Source: Rhynchospora pubera (lineage: Eukaryota; Streptophyta; Magnoliopsida; Poales; Cyperaceae). From it: 64,000 nucleotides of DNA. Location: NCBI GenBank assembly GCA_028095005.1, contig CM051463.1, positions 62,782,251 to 62,846,250 of the forward strand, written 5' to 3'. Under the pieces are notes generated by a model that did not search any database, had not been told where the DNA came from, and worked only from the letters and a program-made list of their open reading frames with translations. Positions 42,300 through 56,839 of the stretch are shown one piece after another. Made by a program: the position numbers and the translations under genes. Numbering within the stretch: the stretch's first letter is position 1; each line of letters opens with the position of its first letter.

Positions 42300-45200
42300 A
42301 CAATATGGAACATATATTAGATTGTATGAAGAGTTCAAATGTAGATTATTGTGATGAAATGTCTTAGAATGAATGCAAAAAAGATTTAAATGAAGAAATG
42401 ACACTCATAATAAGCATTATTTGCAATTTATATGCATAATTACTACGTATAATCCATTATTTTTGAATAAATAAGAAATGAATCATATTCTAGACGGTAC
42501 AAAGAGTTTAAATATAGATTATTGTGATGAAATGACTTAGAATGAATCCAGAAACGATATAAATGCTCAAATGATACTCAGAATTGCATTATTACTACTT
42601 CATATGCGTAATTACCATATTTAATTCAATATTTTTTTAATAAATAAGATATGAATCATAGTCTGGACAGAATAAAGAGTTTAAATGTAGATTATTGTGA
42701 TGAAATTACTTAGAATGAATCCAGAAACTATTGAAATTCTCAAATGATAGTAAGAATTGCATTATTTCAACTATATATGCGTAATTACCATGTATAACCC
42801 AATCTTTTTGAATAAATAAGATATGAATCTCAGTCTAAACACTATAAAGAGTTTAAATGTAAATTATTGTGATGAAATGACATATAATGAATCCAGAAAC
42901 GATAGAAATGCTCAAACAATACTCAAAATTGCATTATTTGCAATTTATATGTGTACTTACCATGTATAATCCAATCTTCTTGAATAAATAAGATTTAAAT
43001 AATATTCTAGGTAGTAAAAAGAGTTTTAATGCATATTATTGTGAAGAGATGACTTTGAATGAATCCATAAACGATTGAAATGCTGAAAAATGATACTCAG
43101 AATTGCATTATTAGCACTTTATGCGTAATTACCACGTATAATCCAATCTTTTTAATAAATAAGATATGAATTCTAGACAGTATAAAGAGTTTAAATGTAG
43201 ATTATTGTGATGACATGACTTAGAATGAATCCAGAAATGATTGAAATGCTCAAATGATACTCAGATTGCATTATTTACATTTTATATGCTTAATTACCAT
43301 GTATAATTCAATCTTTATGAATCAACAAGATATGAATCGTATTTTAGGCAGTATAAATAATTTAAATGTAGGTTATTGTGATCAAATGACTTAAAATGAA
43401 ACCAAAAATGGATGAAACGATCAAATGATACTCAGAATTGCATTATTTGCAATTTATATGCATAATTATCATGTATAATCCAATTTTTTTGAACAAATAA
43501 GATATGAATCATATTCTAGATGGTATAAAGAGTTTAAATGTAGATTGTTGTGATAAATGACTTGGACTGAATCCAGAAACGATTGGAATACTAAAATGAT
43601 ATACAGAATTGCATTATTTGAACTTTATATTCATAAATACCATGTATAATCCAATATTTTTGAACAAATAAGATATGAATCATATTTTAGATAGTATAAA
43701 GGACTTAAATGTGGATTATTGTGATGAAATGACATAGAATGAATCCAGAAACGATTGAAATGTTCAAATGAAACTCAGAATTGCATTATGTGCAATTTAT
43801 TAGCGTAACTACCATGTATAATCCAATTTTTTAAATAAATAACATATGAATCATATTCTAGACAGTATACAGAGTTTGAATGTAGATTATTGTGATCAAA
43901 TAACTTAGAATGAAACAATAAACGATTGAAATGCTCAAATGATACTCTTGAATTGCATTATTTGAAATTTATATACATAATTACCATGTATAATCTAATA
44001 TTTCTGAATAAATAAGATATTAATCAAATTCGAGACAATATAAAAATATCTTAAATGTAGATTATTTGAACAAATGACTTCGAATGAAACTAGAAACGTT
44101 TGAAATGCTCAAACGATGCTCAGAATTGCATTATTTGCAGTTTATATGCATAATTATCATGTATAATCCAATCTTTTAGAATAAATAACATATGAATCAC
44201 ATTCTAGACAGCATAAATGTTTAAATGTGCAATATTGGGACCAAATGACTTAGAATGAATCCAGAAACGATTGAAATCTTCAAACATTGCATTATTCGCA
44301 CATGATATGTGTAATTAACAAGTATAATCCAATATTTTTCAATAAACAAGATATGGATCTATGTATAAACCAATATTTTTGAATAAATAATATAGGAATC
44401 TCATTCTAGACAGTATAAAGAGTTCAAATGAAGATTATTGTGATCAAATGACTTAGAATGAATCGAGAAATGATTGAAATGCTCAAACGATACTCAGAAT
44501 TTAATTATTCGCACTTTATATTCGTAATTACCATGTATAATCCAATATTTTTGAATAAATAATATATGAATCATATTCTGGACAGCATAAAGAGATTAAA
44601 TGTAGATTATTGTGATCAAATGACTTAGAATGAATCGCGAAACGAATGAAATGCATAAACGATCCTCAGAATTGCATTATTCACAATTTGTATGCGCAAT
44701 TACCAAGAATAATCCAATTTTTTTTTATAAATAACATATGAATGACATTGTAGACAGTATAAAGTGTTTAATTATAATTATTGTGATCAAGAAATGGTTG
44801 AAATACACAAACGAGGCTCAGAATTGGATTATTCACAATTTATATGAGTAATTACCATGTATAATCCAATCTTTTTGAATAAATAACATATGAATCTCAT
44901 TCTAGACAGTATAGAGAGTTTAAATGTAGATTATCGTGATCAAATGACTTAGAATGTATCCAGAAACGATTGAAATGCACAAACGATGCTCTGAATTGCA
45001 TTATTTACACTTTATATGCGTAATTACCATGTATAACCCAAACATTTTGAATACATAACATATGAATCATATTCTAAACTGTATAAAGAGTTTAAAAGTA
45101 GATTATAGTTATCAAACGACTTAGAATGAATCATGAAATGATGGAAATGCTTAAACGATCCTTAGAATTACATTATTCACAAATTATATGCGTAACTACC

Positions 45201-48200
45201 GTGTATAATCCATTTTTTTTTGAATAAATAACATATGAATCACATTCTTGACAATATAAAGAGTTTAAATGTAGATTATTGTGCTCAAATTACTTAGAAT
45301 GAATCCAAAAATGGTTTTGAAATGCTTAAACAATGCTCTGAATTGCATTATTAGCACTTTATATGCGTAATTACCATGTATAATTCAATCTTTTTAAATA
45401 AACAATATATGAACAATATTCTTGACAGTATAGGCAGTTTAAAAGTAGATTATTGTGATAAAATTGACTTAGAAAGAAGCCAGAATTGCATTGTTCACAA
45501 TTTATATACGTAATTACAGTGTATAATTCAATTTTCTTGAATAAATAACATATGAATCACATCCTAGACAGTATAAAGAGTCTAAATGTAGATTGTTGTG
45601 TTCAAATACTTAGAATGAATTCAGAAACGATTGAAATGCTCAAACGATGCTCGGAATTGCATTATTCGCACATTATATGCGTAATTAACATGTATAATCC
45701 AATCATTTTGAATAACTAACAAATGAATCACATTATAGACACTATAAAGAGTTTAAATGTAGATTATTGTGATCAAATTACTTAGAATGAATCCAGAAAC
45801 GATAGAAATGCTCAACCGATAATCAGAAATGCATTATATGCAATTTATACGTGCAATTATCATGTCTAATCCAATCTTTTTGAATAAATAACATATAAAT
45901 CAATTTCTAGACAGTATAAAGAGTTTAAATGCAAATTGTTCTGATCAGATGACTTAGAATGAATCCAGAAATGATTGAAATATTTAAACGATGCTTACAA
46001 TTATATTATTCCCACTTTATATGCGTAATTACCATGTATAATCCAATCTTTTTGAATAAATAGCATAGGAATCATATTCTAGAAAGTATAGAGAGTTTAA
46101 ATGTAGATCATTGTGATCAAATGAGTTAGAATGAATCATGCAATGATTGAAATGCATAAACGAAACTCAGAATTGGATTATTCGCACTTTATATGCGTAA
46201 ATATCATATATAATTTAATATTTTTGAATAAATAACACATGAATCACATTCTGGAAAGTATAAATAGTTTAAATGTGGATTATTGTTATGAAATGACTTA
46301 GAATGAATTCAGAAACGATTGAAATGCTCAAACGATGCTCAGAATTGCATTATTCGCACTTTATATGCGTAATTTCCATGTATAATCCAAAAATTTTGAA
46401 TAAATAATATATGAATCATATTCTAGACAGTATAAACAGTTTAAATGTAGATTATTGTGATCAAATGAATTAGAATGAAACATGAAACGAATGAAATGCA
46501 TAAACGAACCTCATAATTGGATTATTCGCACTTTATATGCGTAATTATCTTGTATAATCTAATCTTTTTGAATAGATAACATATTAATCACATTACAGAA
46601 AGTATAAAGAGTTTAAATGTAGATTATTGCGATGAAATTAATTACAATAAATCTAGAAACGGTTGAAATACTCAAACGATGATCAGAATTGTATTATTTG
46701 CATTTTATATGCGTATTACCAAGTATAATCAAATATTTTTTAATAAATAACAAATAAATCACATTTTAGACAGTATAAAGTGTATAAGGTAGATTATTGT
46801 GATCAAATTACTTAGAATTAATCCAGAAATGATTGAAATACTCGAACGATGCTCTGAATTGCATTATTTACACTTTATATGCGTAATTACCATGTATAAC
46901 CCAAACATTTTGAATACATAACATATGAATCATATTCTAAACAGTATAAAGAGTTTAAAAGTAGATTATAGTTATCAAACGACTTAGAATGAATCATGAA
47001 ATGATGGAAATGCTTAAAGGATCCCTAGAATTGCATTATTCACAAATTATATGCGTAACTACCGTGTATAATCCATTTGTTTTTAATAAATAACATATGA
47101 ATCACATTCTTGACAGTATAAAGAGTTTAAATGTAGATTATTGTGTTCAAAAATACTTAGAATGAATCCAGAAACTGTTTTGAAATGCATAAACAATGCT
47201 CTGAATTGCATTATTAGCACTTTATATGCGTAATTACCTTGTATAATCAAATCTTTTTAAATAAACAATATATGAATAATATTCTTGCAGTATTGACAGT
47301 TTAAAAGTAGATTATTGTGATCAATTGACTTAGAATGAAGCCAGAAATTATTGAAATGCTCAAACGATGCTCAGAATTGCATTATTCGCAATTTAGATGA
47401 GTAATTACCAAGTATAATCCAAACATTTTGAATAAATAATATATAAATCATAATCTAGAAAGTATAAAGAGTTTAAATGTAGATTATTTTGATCAAATGA
47501 TTTAGAATGAATCATTGAACGATTGAAATGCATAAACGATCCTCAGAATTGGATAATTCGCACTTTATATGCATAATTATCATGTATAATCAAAATTTTT
47601 TTGAATAAATAACAAATTAATCACATTCTAGAAAGTATAAAGAGTTTAAATGTAGATTATTGTGATCAAATGACTCATAAGGAATCCAGAAACGATTGAA
47701 ATGCTCAAATGATGTTCAGAATTGCATTATTCGCACTTTATATGCGCAAATATCAAGCATAATCTAATCTTTTTTAATAAATAACATATGAATCACATTC
47801 TAGAAAGTATAAAGAGTTTAAATGTAGATTATTGTGATTAAACTACTTAGAATGAATCATTAAATGATTGAAAAGCTTGGACGATCCTCAGAATTTCATT
47901 ATTCACAATTTATATACATAATTACAGTGTATAATTCATTTTTTTGAATAAATAACATATGAATCACATCCTAGACAGTATAAAGAGTCAAAATATCTTA
48001 TTGTGTTTAAATACTTAGAATGAATTAAGAAATGATTGAAATGCTCAAACGATGCTCAGAATTGCATTATTCGCACATTATATGCGTAATTAACATGTAT
48101 AATCCAATCCTTTTGAATAACTAACAAATGAATCACATTATAGACACTATAAAGAGTTTAAATATAGATTACTGTGATCAAATTACTTAGAATGAATCCA

Positions 48201-51200
48201 GAAACGATAGAAATGCTCAAACGATAATCAGAAATGCATTATATGCAATTTATATGTGTCATTATCATGTCTAATCCAATATTTTTTGATAAATAAAATA
48301 TAAATGAAATTATAGACAGTATAAAGAGTTTAAAAGTAAATTGTTCTGATCAGATGACTTAGAATGAATCCAGAAAAGATTAGAATGTTTATACGATTCT
48401 TAGAATTGAATTATTCGCACTTTATATGCGTAATTACCATGTATAATCCAATCTTTTTGAATAAATAGCATAGGAATCATATTCTAGAAAGTATAGAGAG
48501 TTTAAATATAGATCATTGTGATCAAATGACTTAGAATGAATCATGCAATGTTTGAAATGCTTAAACGAAACTCAGAATTGGATTATTCGCACTTTATATG
48601 CGTAAATATCATGTATAATCTAATATTTTTGAATAAATAACACATGAATCACATTCTGAAACGATTGAAATCCTCAAACGATGCTCAGAATTGCATTATT
48701 CGCACTTTATATGCGTAATTTCCAAGTATAATCTAAACATTTTGAATAAATAACATATGAATCATATTCTAGACAGTATAAAGAGTTTAAATGTAGATTA
48801 TTGTGATCAAATGAATTAGAATGAAACATGAAACGATTGAAGAATTGGATTATTCGCAATTTATATGCGTAATTATCTTGTGCAATCTAATCTTTTTGAA
48901 TAGATAACATATGAATCACATTCCAGAAAGTATAAAGAGTTTTAATGTAGATTATTGTGATGAAATTACTTACAATAAATCCAGAAACGATTGAAATACT
49001 CAAACGATGATCAGAATTGCATTATTTGCACTTTATATACGTATTACCATGTATAATCCAATATTTTTGAATAAATTACAAATAAATCACATTTTAGACA
49101 GTATAAAGTGTTTAAAGGTAGATTATTGTGATTAAATTACTTATAATTAATCCTGAAATGATTGAAATGCTCAAACGATGCTCTGAATTGCATTATTCGC
49201 ACTTTATATGTGTAATTACCATGTATAACCCAAACATTTTGAATACATAACATATCAATCATATTCTAAACATTATAAAGAGTTTAAAAGTAGATTATAG
49301 TTATCAAACGACTTAGAATGAATCATGAAATGATGGAAATGCTTAAAGGATCCCTAGAATTGCATTATTCACAAATTATATGCGTAACTACCGTGTATAA
49401 TCCATTTTTTTTAATAAATAACATATGAATCACATTCTTGACAGTATAAAGAGTTTAAATGTAGATTATTGTGTTCAAAAATACTTAGAATGAATCCAGA
49501 AACGTTTCTGAAATGCTCAAACAATGCTCTGAATTGCATTATTACCATTTTATATGCGTAATTACCATGTATAATCCAATCTTTTTAAATAAACAATATA
49601 TGAATAATATTCTAGACAATATAGACAGTTTAAAAGTAGATTAGAATGAAGCCAGAAATGATTGAAATGCTAAAACGATCCTCAGAATTGCATTATTCGC
49701 AATTTATATGAGTAATTACCAAGTATAATCCAAATATTTTGAATAAATAACATATGAATCATAATCTAGACAGTATAAAGAGTTTAAATGTAGATTACTT
49801 TGATCAAATGATTTAGAATGAATCATTGAACGATTGAAATGCATAAACGATCCTCAGAATAGGATTATACGCACTTTGTATGCATAATTATCATCTATAA
49901 TAAAAAAAATTGAATAAATAACAAATGACTCACATTCTAGAAAGTATAAAGAGTTTAAATGTAGATTATTGCGATTAAATGACATATAAGGAATCCAGAA
50001 ACGATTGAAATTCTCAAATGATGTTTACAATTGCATTATTAGCACTTTTATGCGCAATTATCATGTATAATCTAATCTTTTTTTAATAAATAACATATGA
50101 ATCACATTCTAGAAAGTATAAAGAGTTTAAATGTAGATTATTGTGATTAAACGACTTAGAATGAATCATTAAATGATTGAAATGATTAAACGATCCTCAG
50201 AATTGCATTATTCACAATTTATATACGTAATTACAGTGTATAATTCAACTTTCTTGAAAAAATAACATATGAATCACATTCTAGACAGTATAAAGAGTCT
50301 AAATGTAGATTGTTGTGTTCAAATAATTAGAATGAATTCAGAAACGATTGAAATGCTCAAACGATATTCAGAATTGCATTATTCGCACATTATATGGGTT
50401 ATTAACATGTATAATCTAATCCTTTTGAATAACTAACAAATGAATCACATTATAGACACTATAAAGAGTTTAAATGTAGATTATTGTGATCAAATTACTT
50501 AGAATGAATCCAGAAACGATAATCAGAAATGCATTATATGCAATTTATATGTGTAATTATCATGTCTAATCCAATATTTTTTAATAAATAAAATATAAAT
50601 CAAATTATAGACAGTAAAGAGTTTAAATGTAAATTGTTCTGATCAGATGACTTAGAATGAATCCAGAAAAGATTAGAATGTTTAAACGATTCTTAGAATT
50701 GAATTATTCGCACTTTATATGCGTAATTACCATGTATAATCCAATCTTTTTGAATAAATAGCATAGGAATCATATTCTAGAAAGTATAGAGATTTTAAAT
50801 GTAGATTATTGTGATCAAATGACTTAGAATGAATCATGCGATGATTGAAATTCTTAAACGAAACTCAGAATTGGATTATTCTCACTTTATATGTGTAATT
50901 ATCATGTATAATCTAATATTTTCGAATAAATAACACATGAATCACATTCTATAAAGTATGAATAGTTTAAATGTAGATTATTGTTATGAAACGACTTAGA
51001 ACGAATCCAGAAACGATTGAAATGCTCAAACGATGCTCAGAATTGCATTATTCGCACTTTATATGCGTAATTTCCAAGTATAATCCAAACATTTTGAATA
51101 AATAATGTATGAATCATATTCTAGACAGTATAGAGAGTTTAAATGTAGATTATTGTGATCAAATGAATTAGAATGAAACATGAAACGATTGAAATGCATA

Positions 51201-54200
51201 AACGAACCTGAGAATTGGATTATTCGCACTTTATATGCGTAATTATCTTGTATAATCTAATATTTTTTAATAGATAACATATGAATCACATTCTAGAAAG
51301 TATAAATTGTTTAAATGTAGATTATTGTGATGAAATTACTTACAATAAATACAGAAATGATTGAAATACTCAAACGATGATAAGAATTGTATTATTTTAA
51401 CTTTATATGCGTATTACCAAGTATAATCCAATATTTTTGAATAAATAACAAATAAATCACATTTTAGACAGTATAAAGTGTATAAAGGTAGATTATTGTG
51501 ATCAAATTACTTAGAATTAATCCAGAAATGATTGAAATGCTCGAACGATGCTCTGAATTGCATTATTTACACTTTATATGCGTAATTACCATGTATAACC
51601 CAAACATTTTGAATACATAACATATGAATCATATTCTAAACAGTATAAAGAGTTTAAAAGTAGATTATAGTTATCAAACGACTTAGAATGAATCATGAAA
51701 TGATGGAAATGCTTAAAGGATCCCTAGAATTGCATTATTCACAAATTATATGCGTAACTACCGTGTATAATCCATTTTTTTTTAATAAATAACATATGAA
51801 TCACATTCTTGACAGTATAAAGAGTTTAAATGTAGATTATTGTGTTCAAAAATACTTAGAATGAATCCAGAAACTGTTTTGAAATGCATAAACAATGCTC
51901 TGAATTGCATTATTAGCACTTTATATGCGTAATTACCATGTATAATCAAATCTTTTTAAATAAACAATATATGAATAATATTCTTGCAGTATTGACAGTT
52001 TAAAAGTAGATTATTGTGATCAATTGACTTAGAATGAAGCCAGAAATTATTGAAATGCTCAAACGATGCTCAGAATTGCATTATTCGCAATTTAGATGAG
52101 TAATTACCAAGTATAATCCAAACATTTTGAATAAATAATATATGAATCATAATCTAGAAAGTATAAAGAGTTTAAATGTAGATTATTTTGATCAAATGAT
52201 TTAGAATGAATCATTGAACGATTGAAATGCATAAACGATCCTCAGAATTAGATTATTCTCACTTTATATGCATAATTATCATGTATAATCAAAATTTTTT
52301 TGAATAAACAACAAATGACTCACATTCTAGAAAGTATAAAGAGTTTTAAATGTAGATTATTGCTATCAAATGACTTATAAGGATTCCAGAAACGATTAAA
52401 ATGCTTAAATGATGTTCACAATTGCATTATTCGCATTTTATAAGCGCAATTATCATGTATAATCTAATCGTTTTGAATAAATAACATATGAATCACATTC
52501 TAGAAAGTATAAAGAGTTTAAATGTAGATTATTGTGATTAAACCATTTAGAATGAATCATTAAATGATTGAAATGCTTAGACGATCCTCAGAATTGCTTT
52601 ATTCACAATTTATATACGTAATTACAGTGTAAAATTCAATTTTCTTGAATAAATAACATATGAATCACATTCTAGACAGTATAAAGAGTCTAAATGTTGA
52701 TTATTCTGTTCAAATATATTGAATGAATTCAGAAACGATTGAAATGCTAAAACGATGCTCAGAATTGCATTATTCGCACATTATATGCGTAATTAACATG
52801 TATAATCCAATCCTTTTGAATAACTAACAAATGAATCACATTATAGACACTATAAAGAGTTTAAATGTAGATTACTGTGATCAAATTACTTAGAATGAAT
52901 CCAGAAACGATAGAAATGCTCAAACGATAATCAGAAATGCATTATATGCAATTTATATGTGTCATTATCATGGCTAATCCAATATTTTTTAATAAATAAA
53001 ATATAAATCAAATTATAGACAGTATAAAGAGTTTAAATGTAAATTTTTCTGATCAGATGACTTAGAATGAATCCAGAAAAGATTAGAATGTTTAAACGAT
53101 TCTTAGAATTGAATTATTCGCACTTTATATGCGTAATTACCATGTATAATCCAATCTTTTTGAATAAGTAGCATAGGAATCATATTCTAGAAAGTATAGA
53201 GATTTTAAATGTAGATTATTGTGATCAAATGACTTAGAACGAATCATGCGATGATTGAAATTCTTAGACGAAACTCAGAATTGGATTATTCGCACTTTAT
53301 ATGAGTAATTATCATGTATAATCTATATTTTTGAATAAATAACACATGAATCACATTCTGGAAAGTATGAATAGTTTAAATGTAGATTATTGTTATGAAA
53401 TGACTTAGAATGAATCCATAAACGATTGAAATGCTCAAACGATGCTCAGAATTGCATTATTCGCACTTTATATGCATAATTTCCAAGTATAATCCAAACA
53501 TTTTGAATAAATAACATATGAGTCATATTCTAGACAGTACAAAGAGTTTTAATGTAGATTATTGTGATCAAATGAATTAGAATGAAACATGAAACGATTG
53601 AAATGCATAAACAAACCTCAGAATTGGATTATTCGCACTTTATATGCGTAATTATCTTGTATAATCTAATCTTTTTGAATAGATAACATATGAATCACAT
53701 TCCAGAAAGTATAAAGAGTTTAAATATAGATTATTGCGATGAAATTACTTACAATAAATCTCGAAACGGTTGAAAAACTCGAACGATGATCAGAATTGTA
53801 TTATTTGCACTTTATATGCGTATTACCAAGTATAATCCAATATTTTTGAATAAATAACAAGTAAATCACATTTTAGACAGTATAAAGTGTTTAAAGGTAG
53901 ATTATTGTCATCAAATTACTTAGAATTAATCCAGAAATGATTGAAATGCTCAAACGATGCTCCGAATTGCATTATTAGCACTTTTTATGCGTAATTACCT
54001 TCTATAATCCAATTTTTTTGAATAAATAACATGTGAATCATATTCTAGACAGTTTAAATGTAGATTATTGTGATCAAATATCTTAGAATGAAGAAAAAAA
54101 CGTTAGAAATGCTCAAACGATGCTCTGAATTGCATCATTCACACTTTATATACGTAATTACCATGTATAAACTTATCTTTTTTTTCAATCAATAACATAT

Positions 54201-54611
54201 GAACCATATTCTAGTCAATATAAAGAGTTTAAATGTAGATTATTGTGATCAAATGATTTAGAATGAACCATGAAACGATTGAAATACATAAACGATCCTC
54301 AAAATTGGATTATTCACATTTTATATTCGTAATTATCATGAATAATCAAATCTTTTTTGAATAAATAACATATGAATTAATTTCTAGAAAATATAAAGAG
54401 TTTAAATGTTGATTATTGTGATGAAATGACTTAGAATGTATCCTGAAATGATTGAAATGCTCAAACGATGCTCAAAATTGCATTATTTGCACTTTATATC
54501 CGTAATTATCATAAATAATCAAATCTTTTTGAATAAATAACATATGAATCACTTTCTAGAAAATATAAGAGTTTAAATGTAGATTATTGTGATGAAATAA
54601 CTTAGAATGAA
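42300..54611. repeat. Satellite DNA, about 172 bp monomer, about 71 copies
   Basis: A continuous head-to-tail array. The typical monomer runs from tagattattgtgatcaaatg through acttagaatgaatccagaaa, cgattgaaatgctcaaacga, tgcattattcgcactttata, tgcgtaattaccatgtataa, tccaatctttttgaataaat and aacatatgaatcacattcta to gacagtataaagagtttaaa; counted out, it is about 172 bp. The array fills 12.3 kb without any other insertion. The first 2.7 kb (to about 45 kb) is more irregular, while the rest has higher-order structure. Monomer length and head-to-tail order fit plant centromeric or pericentromeric satellites, but no centromere function can be shown from sequence alone. No coding frame. Confidence 0.95.
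44970..54000. repeat. Higher-order repeat, about 2.3-2.4 kb, about four copies
   Basis: Distinctive monomer variants recur at regular distances. The variant gacactataaagag is at about 45738, 48143, 50455 and 52846 (spacings about 2405, 2312 and 2391). The variant catgaaatgatgg is at about 45132, 46995, 49324 and 51694 (spacings about 1863, 2329 and 2370). The order of variants between markers is the same in each copy. The unit is therefore near 14 monomers. The first copy lacks about three monomers, joined at about 45480 (gaagccagaattgc), which explains the short 1863 spacing. Confidence 0.85.
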
Positions 54612-54870
54612 GAGATGGGCTAAAATCAGCCACGACTGACGGATGCAACCGTCAGCTACGATTAAATCTCAATTTTCGAGATTATAACAGTCGATCCTAA
54701 CCGTTCAATGTGTTCTCCATATTGAAATCTCTTTGGAGACCAAATTTTACATTTTTCTGATTTTATTTACTATTTTTTTGAAATTTTTAAAAATCATAGT
54801 TATTGAAGGGTCCAGAATTTTGTAAAATATCTAACAAATACTAAAAATTTTCAGAAAAATATAACAGTTC
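54612..54870. mobile_element. Half of a foldback element (family 2), truncated
   Basis: It begins mid-monomer at the satellite edge and contains gtcgatcctaaccgttcaat, tattgaaatctctttggaga and caaattttacatttttctga, the left-arm layout of the foldback elements at 3798 and 18367. The centre (ttattgaagggtccagaatt) is also shared with the element at 18367. The right arm is missing beyond about 54870. Confidence 0.65.
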
Positions 54871-55239
54871 TTCTCATGTCGTGCCCTGGATGATGCTCGA
54901 CGGAGTCGTGTCCTCTGGATGGTTTGCAAAAACCATCCAGTGGACGTCTCGCGACTTCAGCCGTCCGATCCATATGGACGGTTGGATCTCAAATCCATCC
55001 AGAAGAAAAAAAAATGTGTATACGAAGCGTATAATGTCTCTGTCCTTTCCGTATATGTCTCTTCGTTCTTTGCATTGTACAGACGAAAAAGAAAAGAAAG
55101 CGAGAGAGAAAAGAAGCGATCTGCTAAATCCTAGATCGAGTTCTCCTTCTGATCGAGCAAGACTGGAAGAGAGGACAGATCTGCGTCGTGGAGGCGAAGC
55201 GATTTGGCGTCGTCGACTCTATTCCTGATCGTTGTCTCT

Positions 55240-56839
55240 ATTCTGTAAGCAATCATACCTTAGTTACACCATTGTTTCTTTGTTGTACTTGATTTTAGTT
55301 CTAATTGCTTCATTGTTTCTTTTTGTGACATTTTTTCTTGTAGAGAACTACGGGGACTCTAAAATTTCTGAAAAGAGAGGGGGTTTTGTGAGATCCTCTG
55401 TGATTTTATCTCGATCGAAGCATATCTAAAGGTTATTTGAGCTATTGGAAGAGAACTTAATTAATTCCAATTCTTTATATTTAACAAAATTCTGAATCTG
55501 AGGCACAATTAAAAGTGATTATTCTTTGTTTCTAAATTAAATTGTATAATTATTCTTACAATTATTATTCCAATTAAATCGATTGGGTAAACATAATATT
55601 TTTCTTTTTGAAATGGAACATCATGCAATCTCGTTAGACTGATAAAACTATCAAACAAGGTTTGTAACTACTGTGTGAATTTCAATGCTAGTGAGTAGTG
55701 ACACATTTTAGGTTTATTAGACTCAAAAAAAAAAAAATCCTTTTGTTCCAACATCATGGATAATGACTAGCAAACTTATATTTCTGTCTGAAGGCCATGA
55801 AGAATACCCTTGTTTTTTCTTTCTCCTCCCACTAATGTTACAAAATTTAGGACGGAAAAGTGATGTTTAACTATTTTGGCTATTGAAATTGCCTTTCTTA
55901 ATTATGCTTGAAGCTTATGATTTTATTTGTACTGGCATTGCTTTTGACTTCTTCATCGTGGCATTCACCATGGAATATGTAGCAGCATGATTATTAATTT
56001 CATGCATCTTTTAACCATTTCTATCATTAATTCTAATATTTAGTTATTCAATGATATTATGGACATTTTATCCAATATTAAGAATCAATCACTTTGGTTA
56101 CGTGTAGATTGTGTATGGAGCTGAGTTCAAAAAAAGAACCAGAGTAGAATATGAAATTGAAGATGAGGCCCGAGCGATTTATCAAATTGTTTATATGTAT
56201 ATAAGCTAATTGTTTATATGCACAATCATTTGTATTTATTATTAATTTATAGTTTTGGAAGATTATGATAAAAGCAAAGCATACATGTAATTTTGTAAAA
56301 AAAGGATGATTTTACAGGAAGAGGTACTAAACAAATGATATCTATTATGTGTGCGCCCTTTGCTTCTTGAATAGCCTCTCATGCTTTATCCAAGAGGTAT
56401 AGGTACACAGGTACAGCTTATTGAATAGCTTCTCATGTCTTATGTTTTATGCAAGAGGTACAAGTACACAATTACATGTGTGTGCCCTTTGTAATGAGGT
56501 GTGTACAGGAATCAGGCATCACAATGTGGTGAGGTAAAAATCACAAGAATTACAATAGGGTTTTATGTTTTATGAAGAGCGTCTTATTATTTTCTTCAAA
56601 TGAACACATAATATTGAACATATACGGTTACAAGAATTAACATGTAAAGTGCAATATGTACCAAGTCCCTTTGTATAACAAATTGAACCTATCTAATTTA
56701 GCCAGAAATAGAATAATTAACAAATGAACACTTAATAGCGAAATTGCCAAGCTCACAAGATCGGACAGAATATTCACATATTCAACACAATAATATGAAT
56801 AAAAGTTCATGATACCATTATTGTTTCGTATTACATCCA
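55240..56839. other. Interior of MULE-like element 1, no recognised gene
   Basis: Mostly AT-rich. One exon-like scrap at 56109-56195 (+), after a gtgtag acceptor-like site, reads IVYGAEFKKRTRVEYEIED. It is not recognised and no partner exons are evident. Confidence 0.4.

Noticed and set aside
42300..54611. CRISPR-like or rRNA spacer array
   Set aside because: Units are contiguous about 172 bp monomers without spacers, in eukaryotic DNA, and no rRNA sequence is present.
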